A DNA stretch of 64,000 bases, taken from contig NZ_JAATJJ010000002.1 of the NCBI RefSeq assembly GCF_011927795.1, forward strand, positions 496,001 to 560,000. Reading direction: 5' to 3'. Numbering within the stretch: position 1 is the stretch's first letter; the number at the start of each line of letters is the position of its first letter. This DNA comes from Saonia flava. GTDB lineage: Bacteria; Bacteroidota; Bacteroidia; Flavobacteriales; Flavobacteriaceae. Both the position numbers and the translations under genes were made by a program. Positions 36,214-45,128 of the stretch are shown in pieces. The notes beneath the pieces were generated by a model. That model was not told the origin of the DNA and ran no database searches. It saw only the letters and a list, made by a program, of their open reading frames with translations.

Positions 36214-37608
36214 ATGAGAAAAAGAGCACTCTATTTTTTATTGTCAATAATAGGATATATATCCTACGGACAAACATGCCCTTCGCTAACTTATCCACCA
36301 AATGGTTCAACGGACATACCCGTGGATGCCACCCTTTCTTGGCCGGCAGTAAATGGAATTTCTGGACTTGTAATTTCTTTGGGAACTACTCCAGATGGTA
36401 TTGACATACTTAATAGAAGAACCTCCGGTCCAATTAATTCCTATAAACCAGAAGTTGGACTACCAGAAAATACCCTGATATATGTAAGTATAATTTTGTT
36501 TGTACCTAATGAACCTCCCATTATTTGCGATTCTCAAAGTTTTTATACTGGCGATGTTACAACACCACCCCCTTGCACCCAACTTAATGAACCTGTCGAC
36601 AATCAAACTACAGTAGATGTAGGTACAAAAATAGAATGGGACTATGCCTCTACTGCTACGGGCTACAGACTATCCATAGGGACAACTCCAAGTGGCACAG
36701 AAATACTAAACAACCAAGATGTTGGCAATGTTTTATCATATGGCCCTCCTTCTAATCTACCATTGGATACAACAATATATGTACAGATTGTTCCTTATAA
36801 TGAAAATGGGGATACTGGCCCGTGTATCGAAGAAAGTTTTACCACAGGTGTAGTGGCTGCCAGCTGTTTTCAACCTCCAATTAACATTCCAGATTATGTA
36901 AGCATATGCGAAGACAGTTTACCAACAACGTTATTTGGCAACAGATTGGCAGATGGGCATAGATGGTATAAATTAAATGATGATGGTACAGAAATTTTAC
37001 TTTCAGAAGAAAATGCCGTTCCTATTTCACAAATTGGACAATACAAATATGAAGTCTACAATTCCTATCAAATAGATTGTATTAATTCCAAAACATTCAA
37101 TGTAAGGTTATCCGAAAAACCAATTATTAGGGAAGTACAGGTAAGCCAAGAATCTGGAGAGATGAGAATAGCCGTTCAAGTGGATGGAAATGGTGATTAT
37201 GAATACGCTTTGAACATAAACGGACCCTACCAGAACAGTTCCATTTTCAACAATCTTCCCCTAAATGAACATACTATACATGTAAGGGATAAAAATGGCT
37301 GTGGTATGCATGAAAAAAAAGTAGAACGAGATTTAACCACAGAGGACTTTCCAAAATTCTTTACTCCCAATGGCGATGGAATCAATGATTTTTGGCAGTT
37401 TATCCATCCAAAGGAAATTGGGGAGGTAAGTGTTAATATTATCCGCATTTTTGATAGATATGGTAATTTCTTGGCCCAGATTGACCCTAACTCACAGGGA
37501 TGGGATGGGAACTTAAACGGAAGTCCTCTACCTCCATCCAGTTATTGGTTCAATGCCATCTCATTAAAAAAACAAGAGATACAGGGTTATTTTGTATTAA
37601 AACGTTGA
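36214..37608 (+). CDS. Secreted protein with two Fn3-like repeats and T9SS type B sorting domain
   Basis: 464 residues. Signal peptide about 1-20 (YISYGQ). Two Fn3-like modules follow, clearly related to the first two of 33447-35180 (shared SLGTTP, GLPENT and YNENGDTGPC-like strands). The C-terminal sorting domain reads DFPKFFTPNGDGINDFWQF ... IFDRYGNFLAQI ... GWDGNLNGSPLPPSSYWFNA ... GYFVLKR. It is probably anchored to the cell surface after removal of the domain. The two paralogues differ by one Fn3 module, which suggests loss or gain of a module after duplication. It is followed by uvrB, 54 bp away. Confidence 0.9.
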   Translation: MRKRALYFLLSIIGYISYGQTCPSLTYPPNGSTDIPVDATLSWPAVNGISGLVISLGTTPDGIDILNRRTSGPINSYKPEVGLPENTLIYVSIILFVPNEPPIICDSQSFYTGDVTTPPPCTQLNEPVDNQTTVDVGTKIEWDYASTATGYRLSIGTTPSGTEILNNQDVGNVLSYGPPSNLPLDTTIYVQIVPYNENGDTGPCIEESFTTGVVAASCFQPPINIPDYVSICEDSLPTTLFGNRLADGHRWYKLNDDGTEILLSEENAVPISQIGQYKYEVYNSYQIDCINSKTFNVRLSEKPIIREVQVSQESGEMRIAVQVDGNGDYEYALNINGPYQNSSIFNNLPLNEHTIHVRDKNGCGMHEKKVERDLTTEDFPKFFTPNGDGINDFWQFIHPKEIGEVSVNIIRIFDRYGNFLAQIDPNSQGWDGNLNGSPLPPSSYWFNAISLKKQEIQGYFVLKR

Positions 37609-37662
37609 CAATTTATTTCTTTCTCATCATTTCAAACCCAACGCCTTTTGTAAATTTATGGC

Positions 37663-39651
37663 ATGAAATTTAAGATTGTATCAGAATTTAATCCTACTGG
37701 CGACCAACCTGAAGCCATTAAACAATTGACAGAAGGTATTGAGGCTTCTGAAAAGTACCAGACGCTTTTGGGAGTAACAGGTTCTGGTAAAACTTTTACC
37801 GTGGCCAATGTCATTGAGCAGGTTCAAAAGCCAACACTTATTTTGGCTCATAACAAAACTTTGGCTGCACAATTATATTCTGAATTCAAGCAATTTTTTC
37901 CCGAGAACGCTGTGGAATATTTTGTATCCTATTATGATTATTACCAGCCGGAGGCCTATATACCTACCTCTGGAACATATATAGAAAAAGACCTTTCAAT
38001 TAACGAGGATATAGAAAAGTTGCGTCTTAGTGCCACCTCTTCCCTACTCTCTGGTAGAAGGGATGTTCTGGTTGTTGCATCGGTTTCCTGTTTATATGGT
38101 ATTGGAAACCCTGTAGAATTTCAAAAAAATGTTATTTCTATTCAAAAAGACCAAGTAATCTCCCGTACCAAATTCTTACATCAATTGGTGCAAAGCCTAT
38201 ATTCCAGAACAACTATGGACTTTAGAAATGGAAATTTTAGGGTAAAGGGCGATGTGGTCGATGTTTTTCCAAGCTATGCGGACCATGCCTTTAGAATTCA
38301 CTTTTTTGGAGATGAAATTGAAGAAATAGAAGCTTTTGATCCTTTCAACAATAAAGTTTTGGAAATCTATGAAAATCTAAATATCTATCCTGCCAATATG
38401 TTTGTAACGTCACCAGATGTATTACAGAATGCAATCCATCAAATTCAAGATGATTTAATGCTCCAAGTTGGATATTTTAAAGAAATAGGAAAGCATTTGG
38501 AAGCAAAAAGGTTGGAAGAACGTACCAATTTTGATTTGGAAATGATTAGAGAACTTGGGTATTGTTCTGGCATAGAAAATTACTCTAGATATTTGGATGG
38601 GCGTGAAGCCGGTACTCGCCCTTTTTGCCTATTGGATTATTTCCCCAATGATTATTTAATGGTCATTGATGAAAGTCATGTGACCATTCCACAGGTACAT
38701 GCCATGTATGGTGGTGACCGTTCCAGAAAAGAAAATCTGGTAGAGTTTGGTTTTAGATTGCCCGCCGCAATGGATAACCGTCCTTTAAAGTTTGAGGAGT
38801 TTGAGGCAATACAAAACCAAGTGCTTTTTGTTAGTGCCACTCCTGCAGATTATGAGCTTCAACTGAGCCAAGGTGTATATGTTGAACAGGTAATTCGTCC
38901 AACTGGATTGTTGGACCCTATTATTGAGATACGTCCCAGTCTAAACCAAATAGATGACTTGATAGAGGAAATTCAACAACGGGTTGAGAAAGATGAGCGT
39001 ACCTTGGTCACTACCCTTACCAAGAGAATGGCGGAAGAATTGGCCAAATATCTGACCAGAATAAGTGTTAGATGCCGTTACATCCACAGTGATGTGGACA
39101 CCTTGGAACGTGTTGAAATAATGCAGGATTTAAGAAAAGGAATTTTTGACGTACTCATTGGTGTAAATTTATTACGAGAAGGACTGGATTTACCAGAAGT
39201 GTCCCTAGTTGCCATTTTAGATGCCGATAAAGAAGGGTTTTTACGAAGTGCCCGTTCCCTTACCCAAACTGTCGGAAGAGCTGCTAGAAATCTAAACGGT
39301 AAAGCCATAATGTATGCAGATAAAATTACCAAAAGCATGCAGATAACAATTGATGAAACCAATTATAGGAGGGAGAAGCAAATTGCTTATAACCTGGAGC
39401 ATAATATTACGCCCAAAGCTCTAAACAAGAGTTTGGATAGTACATTGACCAAAAACTCTGTTTCTGCCTATCATTTTGAAAAGGAAGAATTGCGAGCGGC
39501 AGAGCCAGATTTGGAATACTTAACCAAAGAACAGCGAGAAAAAATGATTCGTGGAAAGCGTAAAGAAATGGAAAAAGCGGCTAAAGAGTTAAATTTTATA
39601 GAAGCTGCAAAATTAAGGGATGAAATAAAAGTGCTTCAAAAACAAAAATAA
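37663..39651 (+). CDS. uvrB: Excinuclease ABC subunit B
   Basis: 662 residues, the normal length. UvrB is the damage-verification helicase of nucleotide excision repair. Motifs: Walker A GVTGSGKTFT (about 38-47), the beta-hairpin YYDYYQPEAYIPTSGTYIEKD (about 91-111), Walker B-type DESH, ATPase motifs VSATPADYELQLS and GVNLLREGLDLPEVSLVAILDADKEGFLRS, and QTVGRAARNLNGKAI (motif VI). A UVR domain for UvrC contact ends the chain (about 620-662). A short TerB-like gene lies after it in the family-typical way. A terminator hairpin follows immediately (39656). Confidence 0.98.
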   Translation: MKFKIVSEFNPTGDQPEAIKQLTEGIEASEKYQTLLGVTGSGKTFTVANVIEQVQKPTLILAHNKTLAAQLYSEFKQFFPENAVEYFVSYYDYYQPEAYIPTSGTYIEKDLSINEDIEKLRLSATSSLLSGRRDVLVVASVSCLYGIGNPVEFQKNVISIQKDQVISRTKFLHQLVQSLYSRTTMDFRNGNFRVKGDVVDVFPSYADHAFRIHFFGDEIEEIEAFDPFNNKVLEIYENLNIYPANMFVTSPDVLQNAIHQIQDDLMLQVGYFKEIGKHLEAKRLEERTNFDLEMIRELGYCSGIENYSRYLDGREAGTRPFCLLDYFPNDYLMVIDESHVTIPQVHAMYGGDRSRKENLVEFGFRLPAAMDNRPLKFEEFEAIQNQVLFVSATPADYELQLSQGVYVEQVIRPTGLLDPIIEIRPSLNQIDDLIEEIQQRVEKDERTLVTTLTKRMAEELAKYLTRISVRCRYIHSDVDTLERVEIMQDLRKGIFDVLIGVNLLREGLDLPEVSLVAILDADKEGFLRSARSLTQTVGRAARNLNGKAIMYADKITKSMQITIDETNYRREKQIAYNLEHNITPKALNKSLDSTLTKNSVSAYHFEKEELRAAEPDLEYLTKEQREKMIRGKRKEMEKAAKELNFIEAAKLRDEIKVLQKQK

Positions 39652-39655
39652 AAAG

Positions 39656-39685
39656 AAAAGTGCCCTAAAATATTAGAGCACTTTT
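39656..39685 (+). terminator. Terminator after uvrB
   Basis: Arms AAAAGTGC and GCACTTTT around CCTAAAATATTAGA, ending in a short T run. It starts 5 bp after the uvrB stop and could also serve convergent transcription from the hsp20 side. Confidence 0.8.
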
Positions 39686-39748
39686 CCAACCAACCAACTA
39701 AACTAACCAACCATTATGAAAACCCTAAGTAGGGTTGCATAAATTTTT

Positions 39749-40174
39749 TTAAGCAATTTCAATTAATCTTTTAGGCTTTGGCAAAGCCTCTTCTTTTTTT
39801 GGAATTGACAATGTTAACACACCATTTACATAGGATGCATCAATTTTATTGGATTCAACACTTTCTGGCAAAGTAAATGCCCTCTTAAATGATGTATATG
39901 AAAATTCTCTTCTGGTAAAATTCTCCTCAGTTGTCTCATCTTCAGACTTTGTTTCAGAAGATATTGTCAAAACATCGTTATCAACCTCTACTTTAAAATC
40001 CTCTTTTGTTCTTCCAGGAACGGCCAACTCCAATTCAAAATTGGCTTCATTTTCTTTAATATTTACTGCTGGAAGGTTATACAAGGGCTTGTCAAGGCCA
40101 CCAAACCAATCTGGTGCAAGAAAATCATTAACAAATGATGGCAACATTACATTGTTTCTTTTTACTAAACTCAT
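39749..40174 (-). CDS. Small heat-shock protein (Hsp20/alpha-crystallin family)
   Basis: 141 residues, cytoplasmic chaperone. The alpha-crystallin domain spans about 35-130: LELAVPGRTKEDFKVEVDNDVLTISSE and the family motif VNGVLTLSIPKKEE. The C-terminus ends PKRLIEIA, containing the I-x-I-like anchor used in assembly. The start gives MSLVKRNNVMLPSFVNDFLAPDW, typical of the family in Bacteroidota. It binds unfolding proteins under stress. No heat-shock promoter or inverted repeat is clear upstream. It lies convergent with uvrB. Confidence 0.96.
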   Translation of the reverse strand: MSLVKRNNVMLPSFVNDFLAPDWFGGLDKPLYNLPAVNIKENEANFELELAVPGRTKEDFKVEVDNDVLTISSETKSEDETTEENFTRREFSYTSFKRAFTLPESVESNKIDASYVNGVLTLSIPKKEEALPKPKRLIEIA

Positions 40175-40302
40175 GACTCTATATGTTTTAATTAGACTTT
40201 GTTTCGACTAGGTATAGTCAAATGGTGTACCAATTAAAAAATAGCGTCAAAATGGCGTGTTTTGGAATTTTAATACTGACAAGTTGTCAATTTCGCTGTG
40301 TG

Positions 40303-40704
40303 TTAATTGTAATATGCCTTAAAAATATCGATCAAGACATTGGGTGGGACCACTTTATTGGGGTAGTTGTGCATTACAATAAGCACTTGGTCTATAGCAG
40401 AGGGTGGCAAGCCCATTTTTAATCCAATACTATGAAGCTTATTGGTTTCTGACATACTTTGAACACTGTCCACATTCATCAACAAAACCAATCTATGAAA
40501 CTGTAGAATACGTTCTGCATGGGATTTGGGAACTACTGCATCCACCTTTTTATTAAAAAGAGAATCAAATTCCTGTTTTTCTACACCTAAATTGGAAGCC
40601 ACGCCCAAAAGAAAATTGTATTCCGAGTCTTCCATAACCTTATCCAATTTGGCAAAAGCTATCATTTCAGATAAAATACTAAGTTTCTCCTTATGCGTAC
40701 TCAT
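40303..40704 (-). CDS. TerB-like small protein next to uvrB
   Basis: 133 residues, all-helical, no signal. The sequence KLSILSEMIAFAKLDKVMEDSEYNFLLGVASNLGV (about 6-40) has a TerB-like flavour, with acidic residues at the usual helix-loop positions. Small proteins like this beside uvrB in Flavobacteriia are sometimes mislabelled as excinuclease subunit B, as I recall. No catalytic or metal motif is clear. Function unknown. It is transcribed toward hsp20 and is divergent from the DUF1456 gene. Confidence 0.75.
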   Translation of the reverse strand: MSTHKEKLSILSEMIAFAKLDKVMEDSEYNFLLGVASNLGVEKQEFDSLFNKKVDAVVPKSHAERILQFHRLVLLMNVDSVQSMSETNKLHSIGLKMGLPPSAIDQVLIVMHNYPNKVVPPNVLIDIFKAYYN

Positions 40705-40826
40705 AGGTTTTTAAAGTTCAGGTCATAAAAAAGGGGATATTATATTAACTAAAAAAAAACAGTTTTAGTATGATAATACCCCATAATATATAGGTTTATT
40801 ATCTTAACTTGCCAAAAAAATCATCC

Positions 40827-41180
40827 ATGACCAACAATGATATTTTAAAGAAATTAAGAGTTGCCCTTATGCTTAGGGATGATGAAATAGTGGATATTTT
40901 AAAACTGGTGGATTTTAAAGTTTCCAAAAGTGAACTAGGTGCCTTTTTTAGGAATGAAGACCATCCAAAATATGTAGCCTGTGGAGATCAAATATTAAGA
41001 AACTTTTTAAATGGACTGGTAATACATCTTAGGGGAACCAAGGAAAACCCAAAAATCCCAAAAGAGGTTTTATATAAAAGAAACCAATCTAAAGAAACGC
41101 CAAAAAAAACATTTGCCCCCAAGAAAAAGAAAAGTCCTGATATTTCCTACGTGAAATATAAGAACAAAAAAAAATCCTGA
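40827..41180 (+). CDS. DUF1456 family protein (YehS-like)
   Basis: 117 residues from the ATG giving MTNNDILKKLRVALMLRDDEIVDIL. A TTG six codons earlier lies in likely promoter sequence. Two copies of a DUF1456 helical repeat (about 1-30 and 45-75, with ILKKLRVALMLRDDE and GDQILRNFLNGLVIHLRG) are typical of the family. The tail is very basic (KKTFAPKKKKSPDISYVKYKNKKKS), suggesting nucleic-acid contact. No experimentally known function. The stop codon TGA lies inside the terminator stem that follows. Confidence 0.88.
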   Translation: MTNNDILKKLRVALMLRDDEIVDILKLVDFKVSKSELGAFFRNEDHPKYVACGDQILRNFLNGLVIHLRGTKENPKIPKEVLYKRNQSKETPKKTFAPKKKKSPDISYVKYKNKKKS

Positions 41181-41207
41181 CCCATTACATATAGAGTCAG
41201 GATTTTA
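41171..41207. terminator. Bidirectional terminator overlapping the DUF1456 stop
   Basis: Arms AAAATCCTGAC and GTCAGGATTTT around CCATTACATATAGA. It separates the plus-strand DUF1456 gene from the minus-strand gene at 41224. The stop codon of the former (41178-41180) is part of the left arm. Confidence 0.85.
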
Positions 41208-41223
41208 GAACAAAATCGATTTT

Positions 41224-41565
41224 TTAAGCTTTAATTCGAACGGGAATGGTGTAGATTTTACCTTCTTTAAAATTATCCAATTCCACTTTTTGATAATTTA
41301 ATTTACTCTTCACAAAGCCTTCCAAGCTGTTATTCTCCGTATCCACGGACATAACCACTATTTCTCCTTCGTTATTGATTGTAAAACGAATTTGAGCAGT
41401 CAACTCATCATAGTCTTGCTCTAGAACAATTTTGTTATCGTTCAACATTTCAGCAATTTGAGTTGACAATTTTTTAGAAGGTTCAACTTTTGTAAAATCG
41501 TTGGCAAAAAGATTTCCTGCAGTAAGTAGCATTGCAGCTACTAAAACTAAACTAATTTTTCTCAT
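41224..41565 (-). CDS. Small exported protein of unknown function
   Basis: 113 residues from the ATG at 41565, giving MRKISLVLVAAMLLTAGNLFAND, a signal peptide with cleavage at about residue 21. A longer frame to 41658 lacks a sensible leader. The mature protein (about 90 residues) has an alternating alpha/beta pattern with QIRFTINNEGEIVVMSVDTEN and GKIYTIPVRIKA, suggestive of a TonB-C or related small domain. No enzyme motif is visible. Upstream is an AT-rich spacer of about 200 bp that ends in the sucC terminator. Confidence 0.8.
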   Translation of the reverse strand: MRKISLVLVAAMLLTAGNLFANDFTKVEPSKKLSTQIAEMLNDNKIVLEQDYDELTAQIRFTINNEGEIVVMSVDTENNSLEGFVKSKLNYQKVELDNFKEGKIYTIPVRIKA

Positions 41566-41776
41566 GATGTTTTTGTTTAATGATTGATAATAATTGATGA
41601 TATATATAAAAAGACGCTTAAAAATTATTAATGTTACATCCAAAATAGGTTTTAACATTTATTTAATCAATTTCCGACCCCTTTCCTACACAAAATTAAT
41701 AGCAATTCACCACAAAAAATCATAATAAAACAAGCTTAACGATTCTATAAAATGAGCAACAATTAGGAAACATAAA

Positions 41777-41810
41777 AAAGGCCAGTATTTACAAAATACT
41801 GACCTTAATT
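41777..41810 (-). terminator. Terminator after sucC
   Basis: On the minus strand: arms GGTCAGTATTT and AAATACTGGCC followed by a T run. It lies just after the sucC stop. Confidence 0.85.
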
Positions 41811-41833
41811 AAATTTTATAATGATGTTTAAAT

Positions 41834-43027
41834 CTAGCTCAAAACTTCCTTTACTTTATCGGCAGCTTCTTGGAACTGCACTGCAGAATGTACAGCCAAA
41901 CCAGAACTATCAATTATTTCCTTCGCAAGTTCTGCATTAGTTCCTTGTAAACGAACTATTATTGGCACTTTTATGGCATCTCCCATGTTTTTATAAGCAT
42001 CTACCACTCCTTGGGCAACACGATCACAACGAACGATTCCTCCAAAAATATTGATTAAGATAGCCTTGACCGCTGGGTCCTTTAAAATAATTCTAAAGGC
42101 CTCTTCTACCCTTTTCGCATCAGCGGTACCACCAACATCCAAAAAGTTAGCTGGTTCACCACCTGCCATTTTAATTAAATCCATAGTTGCCATGGCCAAG
42201 CCAGCACCATTTACCATACAACCAACATTGCCATCCAAATCCACATAATTAAGCCCTACCGCTCTTGCTTCTACCTCAATGGCATTTTCTTCTCGCAAAT
42301 CCCTCATTTCTGCATATGCCTTTCTTCTGTACAATGCATTATCATCTATGGATACTTTGGCATCTACCGCCATTATTTTATTATCGGATGTCTTTAACAC
42401 AGGGTTTATTTCAAACATATTGGAATCACTCTCAACATAAGCCTTGTACAAAGAAGTCACAAACTTGGTCATTTCTTTAAAAGCAGTTCCGGACAACCCC
42501 AAGTTAAAAGCAATTTTTCTGGCCTGGAAAGGTAAAATGCCTGTAGAAGGGTCTATTTCTTCAGTATATATTAAATGTGGAGTTTTTTCAGCTACTTCCT
42601 CAATATCCATACCTCCTTCAGTAGAATACATTACCATATTTCTTCCCGTCCCCCTATTCAAGAGAACCGACATATAAAATTCTGAAGTTTCACTATCGCC
42701 CGGATAATAAACATCTTCTGCAACCAAAACTTGGTGCACTTTTTTACCTTCAGCAGAAGTTTGTGGAGTTATTAAATTCATTCCAATAATACTACCTGCC
42801 AATTCTTCAACCTCTTGCAAATTTTTAGCTAGTTTTACTCCTCCGCCCTTTCCACGACCTCCAGCATGAACCTGAGCCTTGATTACGTGCCATCCCGTAC
42901 CCGTTTCCTGGGTCAATTGTTTGGCAGCATCCACAGCCTCTTTAGCATTGTGGGCAACAATTCCTTTTTGGATTCTTACTCCAAAACTCGCCAATATTTC
43001 TTTTCCTTGATATTCGTGAAGGTTCAT
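41834..43027 (-). CDS. sucC: Succinyl-CoA synthetase beta subunit (ADP-forming type)
   Basis: 397 residues. It starts MNLHEYQGKEILASFGV and has the ATP-grasp domain (VHAGGRGKGGGVKLAKN at about 52-68, ending with FEINPVLKTSDNKIMAVDAKVSIDDNA) and the C-terminal domain with GGIVRCDRVAQGVVDAY. The beta subunit binds the nucleotide and the succinate side; the alpha subunit (sucD) is not in the window, so the two genes are separated here. It is part of the citric acid cycle. The upstream -7 box is at 43056-43063. Confidence 0.98.
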   Translation of the reverse strand: MNLHEYQGKEILASFGVRIQKGIVAHNAKEAVDAAKQLTQETGTGWHVIKAQVHAGGRGKGGGVKLAKNLQEVEELAGSIIGMNLITPQTSAEGKKVHQVLVAEDVYYPGDSETSEFYMSVLLNRGTGRNMVMYSTEGGMDIEEVAEKTPHLIYTEEIDPSTGILPFQARKIAFNLGLSGTAFKEMTKFVTSLYKAYVESDSNMFEINPVLKTSDNKIMAVDAKVSIDDNALYRRKAYAEMRDLREENAIEVEARAVGLNYVDLDGNVGCMVNGAGLAMATMDLIKMAGGEPANFLDVGGTADAKRVEEAFRIILKDPAVKAILINIFGGIVRCDRVAQGVVDAYKNMGDAIKVPIIVRLQGTNAELAKEIIDSSGLAVHSAVQFQEAADKVKEVLS

Positions 43028-43055
43028 ATGTAAAAAATGTCTTTAGATTCGATAG

Positions 43056-43063
43056 CAAAAATA
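43056..43063 (-). promoter_or_regulatory. -7 box of a promoter for sucC
   Basis: On the minus strand TATTTTTG, a match to TAnnTTTG, 28 bp before the sucC ATG. No clear -33 element. Confidence 0.5.
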
Positions 43064-43174
43064 GGAAACCCATATCATTTACCCTAATGAAATACCAACC
43101 TAAAAAAGTCCGAAAACCATATAGTTGTTTTATTTTTAACAAATTGTTTTATTTTTAATATTGTACCCGTTTTT

Positions 43175-43206
43175 TTTGCCCATATTGCCCAAGTAGCCTA
43201 GATTTG
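43175..43206 (+). promoter_or_regulatory. Bacteroidota promoter for lysA (-33 and -7 boxes)
   Basis: TTTG (43175-43178), 20 bp, then TAGATTTG (43199-43206): both boxes of the TTTG-N19-21-TAnnTTTG consensus at the expected spacing. The -7 box ends 17 bp before the lysA ATG. Confidence 0.75.
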
Positions 43207-43223
43207 CTTAAAATGATGAAGCT

Positions 43224-44465
43224 ATGAAAACTACCGATTTACTTAAAATCGCGAAGACCTACGGAGATCCTGTCTATGTATATGATTCAGAAAAAATAAT
43301 TTCACAGTTCAATAGGCTTACAAATGCCTTTAGTGGTGTAAAAAAATTAAAATTGAATTATGCCGCTAAAGCCCTTTCCAATATCAATATCCTAAGATTA
43401 ATGAACAGCTTGGGAAGTGGCTTGGACACTGTTTCCATACAGGAAGTAAAATTGGGGCTTTTGGCCGGGTTTAAACCCGAAACCATCATATTCACACCTA
43501 ATGGTGTCTCCTTGGAGGAAATAGAAGAAGCATCCGCTCTCGGTGTTCGCATCAATATAGACAACCTATCTGTTTTGGAACAATTTGGGAGCAAACATCC
43601 AAATGTACCCGTTTGTATTAGAATTAACCCACATGTAATGGCCGGTGGAAATAGTAAGATATCTGTGGGCCATATTGATTCCAAATTCGGTATCAGTATT
43701 CATCAAATTCCACATTTATTGAGAATTGTGGAACTGACTAAAATGAACATCAATGGAATTCATATGCACACTGGAAGTGATATTTTGGATATTGATGTTT
43801 TCCTTTATGCCTCAGAAATTCTTTTTGAAACCGCCAAAAATTTCAAAGACTTAAAATTTATAGATTTTGGAAGTGGTTTTAAAGTACCCTATAAAAAAGG
43901 GGATATAGAGACCAATGTCGAGGAATTGGGTAAAAAATTGGGAAGCAGGTTCAATGAATTCTGCAAAGAGTATGGAAGAGAGCTTACTTTGGCATTTGAG
44001 CCAGGTAAATTTTTGGTAAGTGAAGCTGGTTTCTTTTTGGCAAAAGTAAATGTGGTAAAACAAACTACCTCAACCGTTTTTGCAAGCATTGACTCTGGCT
44101 TTAACCATTTAATACGCCCCATGTTTTATGGCGCATCGCATCAAATAGAGAATATTTCCAATCTGGAAGGCAGGGAACGTTATTATTCAGTCGTTGGATA
44201 TATCTGCGAGACTGATACATTTGCAAGCAACAAAAGAATAAATGAGATATCTGAAGGTGATATCCTCTGTTTCAAAAATGCCGGCGCCTACTGTTTTACA
44301 ATGGCAAGCAACTATAACTCAAGATTTAGACCACCAGAGGTTTTATGGCACAATGGAAAAGCTATTCTGATTAGGGAACGTGAAAATTTTGATGACTTAA
44401 TTAAAAACCAAGTTGATGTAAAAAATCTTTTTGCACCAAAAAAGGAAAAAGCAGCAGTTAAATAA
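43224..44465 (+). CDS. lysA: Diaminopimelate decarboxylase
   Basis: 413 residues, PLP enzyme of the alanine racemase fold. Makes lysine from meso-diaminopimelate. Motifs: LKLNYAAKAL with the PLP lysine (about residues 43-52), the phosphate-binding GSGLDTVS (about 62-69), GIHMHTGSDI, FEPGKFLVSEAG, the active-site Cys region GYICETDTFASNKRI and GAYCFTMASNYNSRFRPPEVLW. Length fits the family. Its promoter is visible just upstream. It completes the pathway that includes dapD at 9.2 kb. A terminator hairpin follows at 44511. Confidence 0.97.
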   Translation: MKTTDLLKIAKTYGDPVYVYDSEKIISQFNRLTNAFSGVKKLKLNYAAKALSNINILRLMNSLGSGLDTVSIQEVKLGLLAGFKPETIIFTPNGVSLEEIEEASALGVRINIDNLSVLEQFGSKHPNVPVCIRINPHVMAGGNSKISVGHIDSKFGISIHQIPHLLRIVELTKMNINGIHMHTGSDILDIDVFLYASEILFETAKNFKDLKFIDFGSGFKVPYKKGDIETNVEELGKKLGSRFNEFCKEYGRELTLAFEPGKFLVSEAGFFLAKVNVVKQTTSTVFASIDSGFNHLIRPMFYGASHQIENISNLEGRERYYSVVGYICETDTFASNKRINEISEGDILCFKNAGAYCFTMASNYNSRFRPPEVLWHNGKAILIRERENFDDLIKNQVDVKNLFAPKKEKAAVK

Positions 44466-44510
44466 ATTACACTACCTCATTGGGTTAGTTTAGAAATCGA
44501 AATAGATTAG

Positions 44511-44545
44511 AAGGGCAGATTTTAAAATAAATCTGCCCTTTTTTC
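44511..44545 (+). terminator. Terminator after lysA
   Basis: Arms AAGGGCAGATTT and AAATCTGCCCTT around TAAAAT with a T run after it. The next gene starts about 50 bp later. Confidence 0.88.
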
Positions 44546-44592
44546 GTTAAATTTGGTATAGTTGTTGGACTAACTGACAGAAAATAATTGAT

Positions 44593-45126
44593 ATGAAAAT
44601 TACTCGCCCAATATACAAAACCACTTTCTTGGCCTTTTTCATAGGTTTCTTAACTCTGAGTTTGAGTGCCCAAGAAGTACAATGGCTTACATGGGATGAG
44701 GCCGCAACCTTGGCCCAAACGGACAAAAAACCAAAAAAAATATTTATTGATGTTTATACCGATTGGTGCGGATGGTGCAAAAAGATGGATAAGGACACGT
44801 TCCAAAATGCAGAGGTAGCCGCCTATATGCAAGAGAATTTTTATATGGTAAAAATGGATGGCGAAGGCAAAGAACCAATTGAATACAAAGGAAAAACCTT
44901 TAATTTTGTCCCTTCTGGAAGACGTGGATACCATGAGTTCGCTGCAGCTTTGATGCAGGGCAGAATGAGTTATCCCACTGTTATCTTTTTAGATGAAAAA
45001 TTGGATATGCTATCCCCAGTTCCTGGCTACCAAAAACCACAACCGTTTCTTAAAATAGCCAAGTATTTTGGTGATAACATCTACAAAGAGAAGGATTGGA
45101 AAAGTTATGATGCCCAGGGAAAATAA
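44593..45126 (+). CDS. Exported thioredoxin-fold protein
   Basis: 177 residues with an N-terminal signal/anchor (about 1-26, LSLSAQ). The thioredoxin domain follows with the redox motif DVYTDWCGWCKKMDKDTF, CGWC at about residues 58-61, and the cis-Pro region RMSYPTVIFLD. It resembles the periplasmic thioredoxin-family DUF255-like proteins that reduce or isomerise disulfides. An unusual loop between the CGWC helix and cis-Pro carries an insert (KTFNFVPSGRRGYHEFAAALMQG), so substrate contacts may differ from standard thioredoxin. It is convergent with the ankyrin gene, 2 bp away. TAAATTTG at 44548-44555 is a possible -7 box. Confidence 0.9.
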   Translation: MKITRPIYKTTFLAFFIGFLTLSLSAQEVQWLTWDEAATLAQTDKKPKKIFIDVYTDWCGWCKKMDKDTFQNAEVAAYMQENFYMVKMDGEGKEPIEYKGKTFNFVPSGRRGYHEFAAALMQGRMSYPTVIFLDEKLDMLSPVPGYQKPQPFLKIAKYFGDNIYKEKDWKSYDAQGK

Positions 45127-45128
45127 CA

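Noticed and set aside
40222-40422. Small plus-strand frame of 66 codons
   Set aside because: It overlaps the TerB-like gene on the other strand and has no leader or conserved feature.
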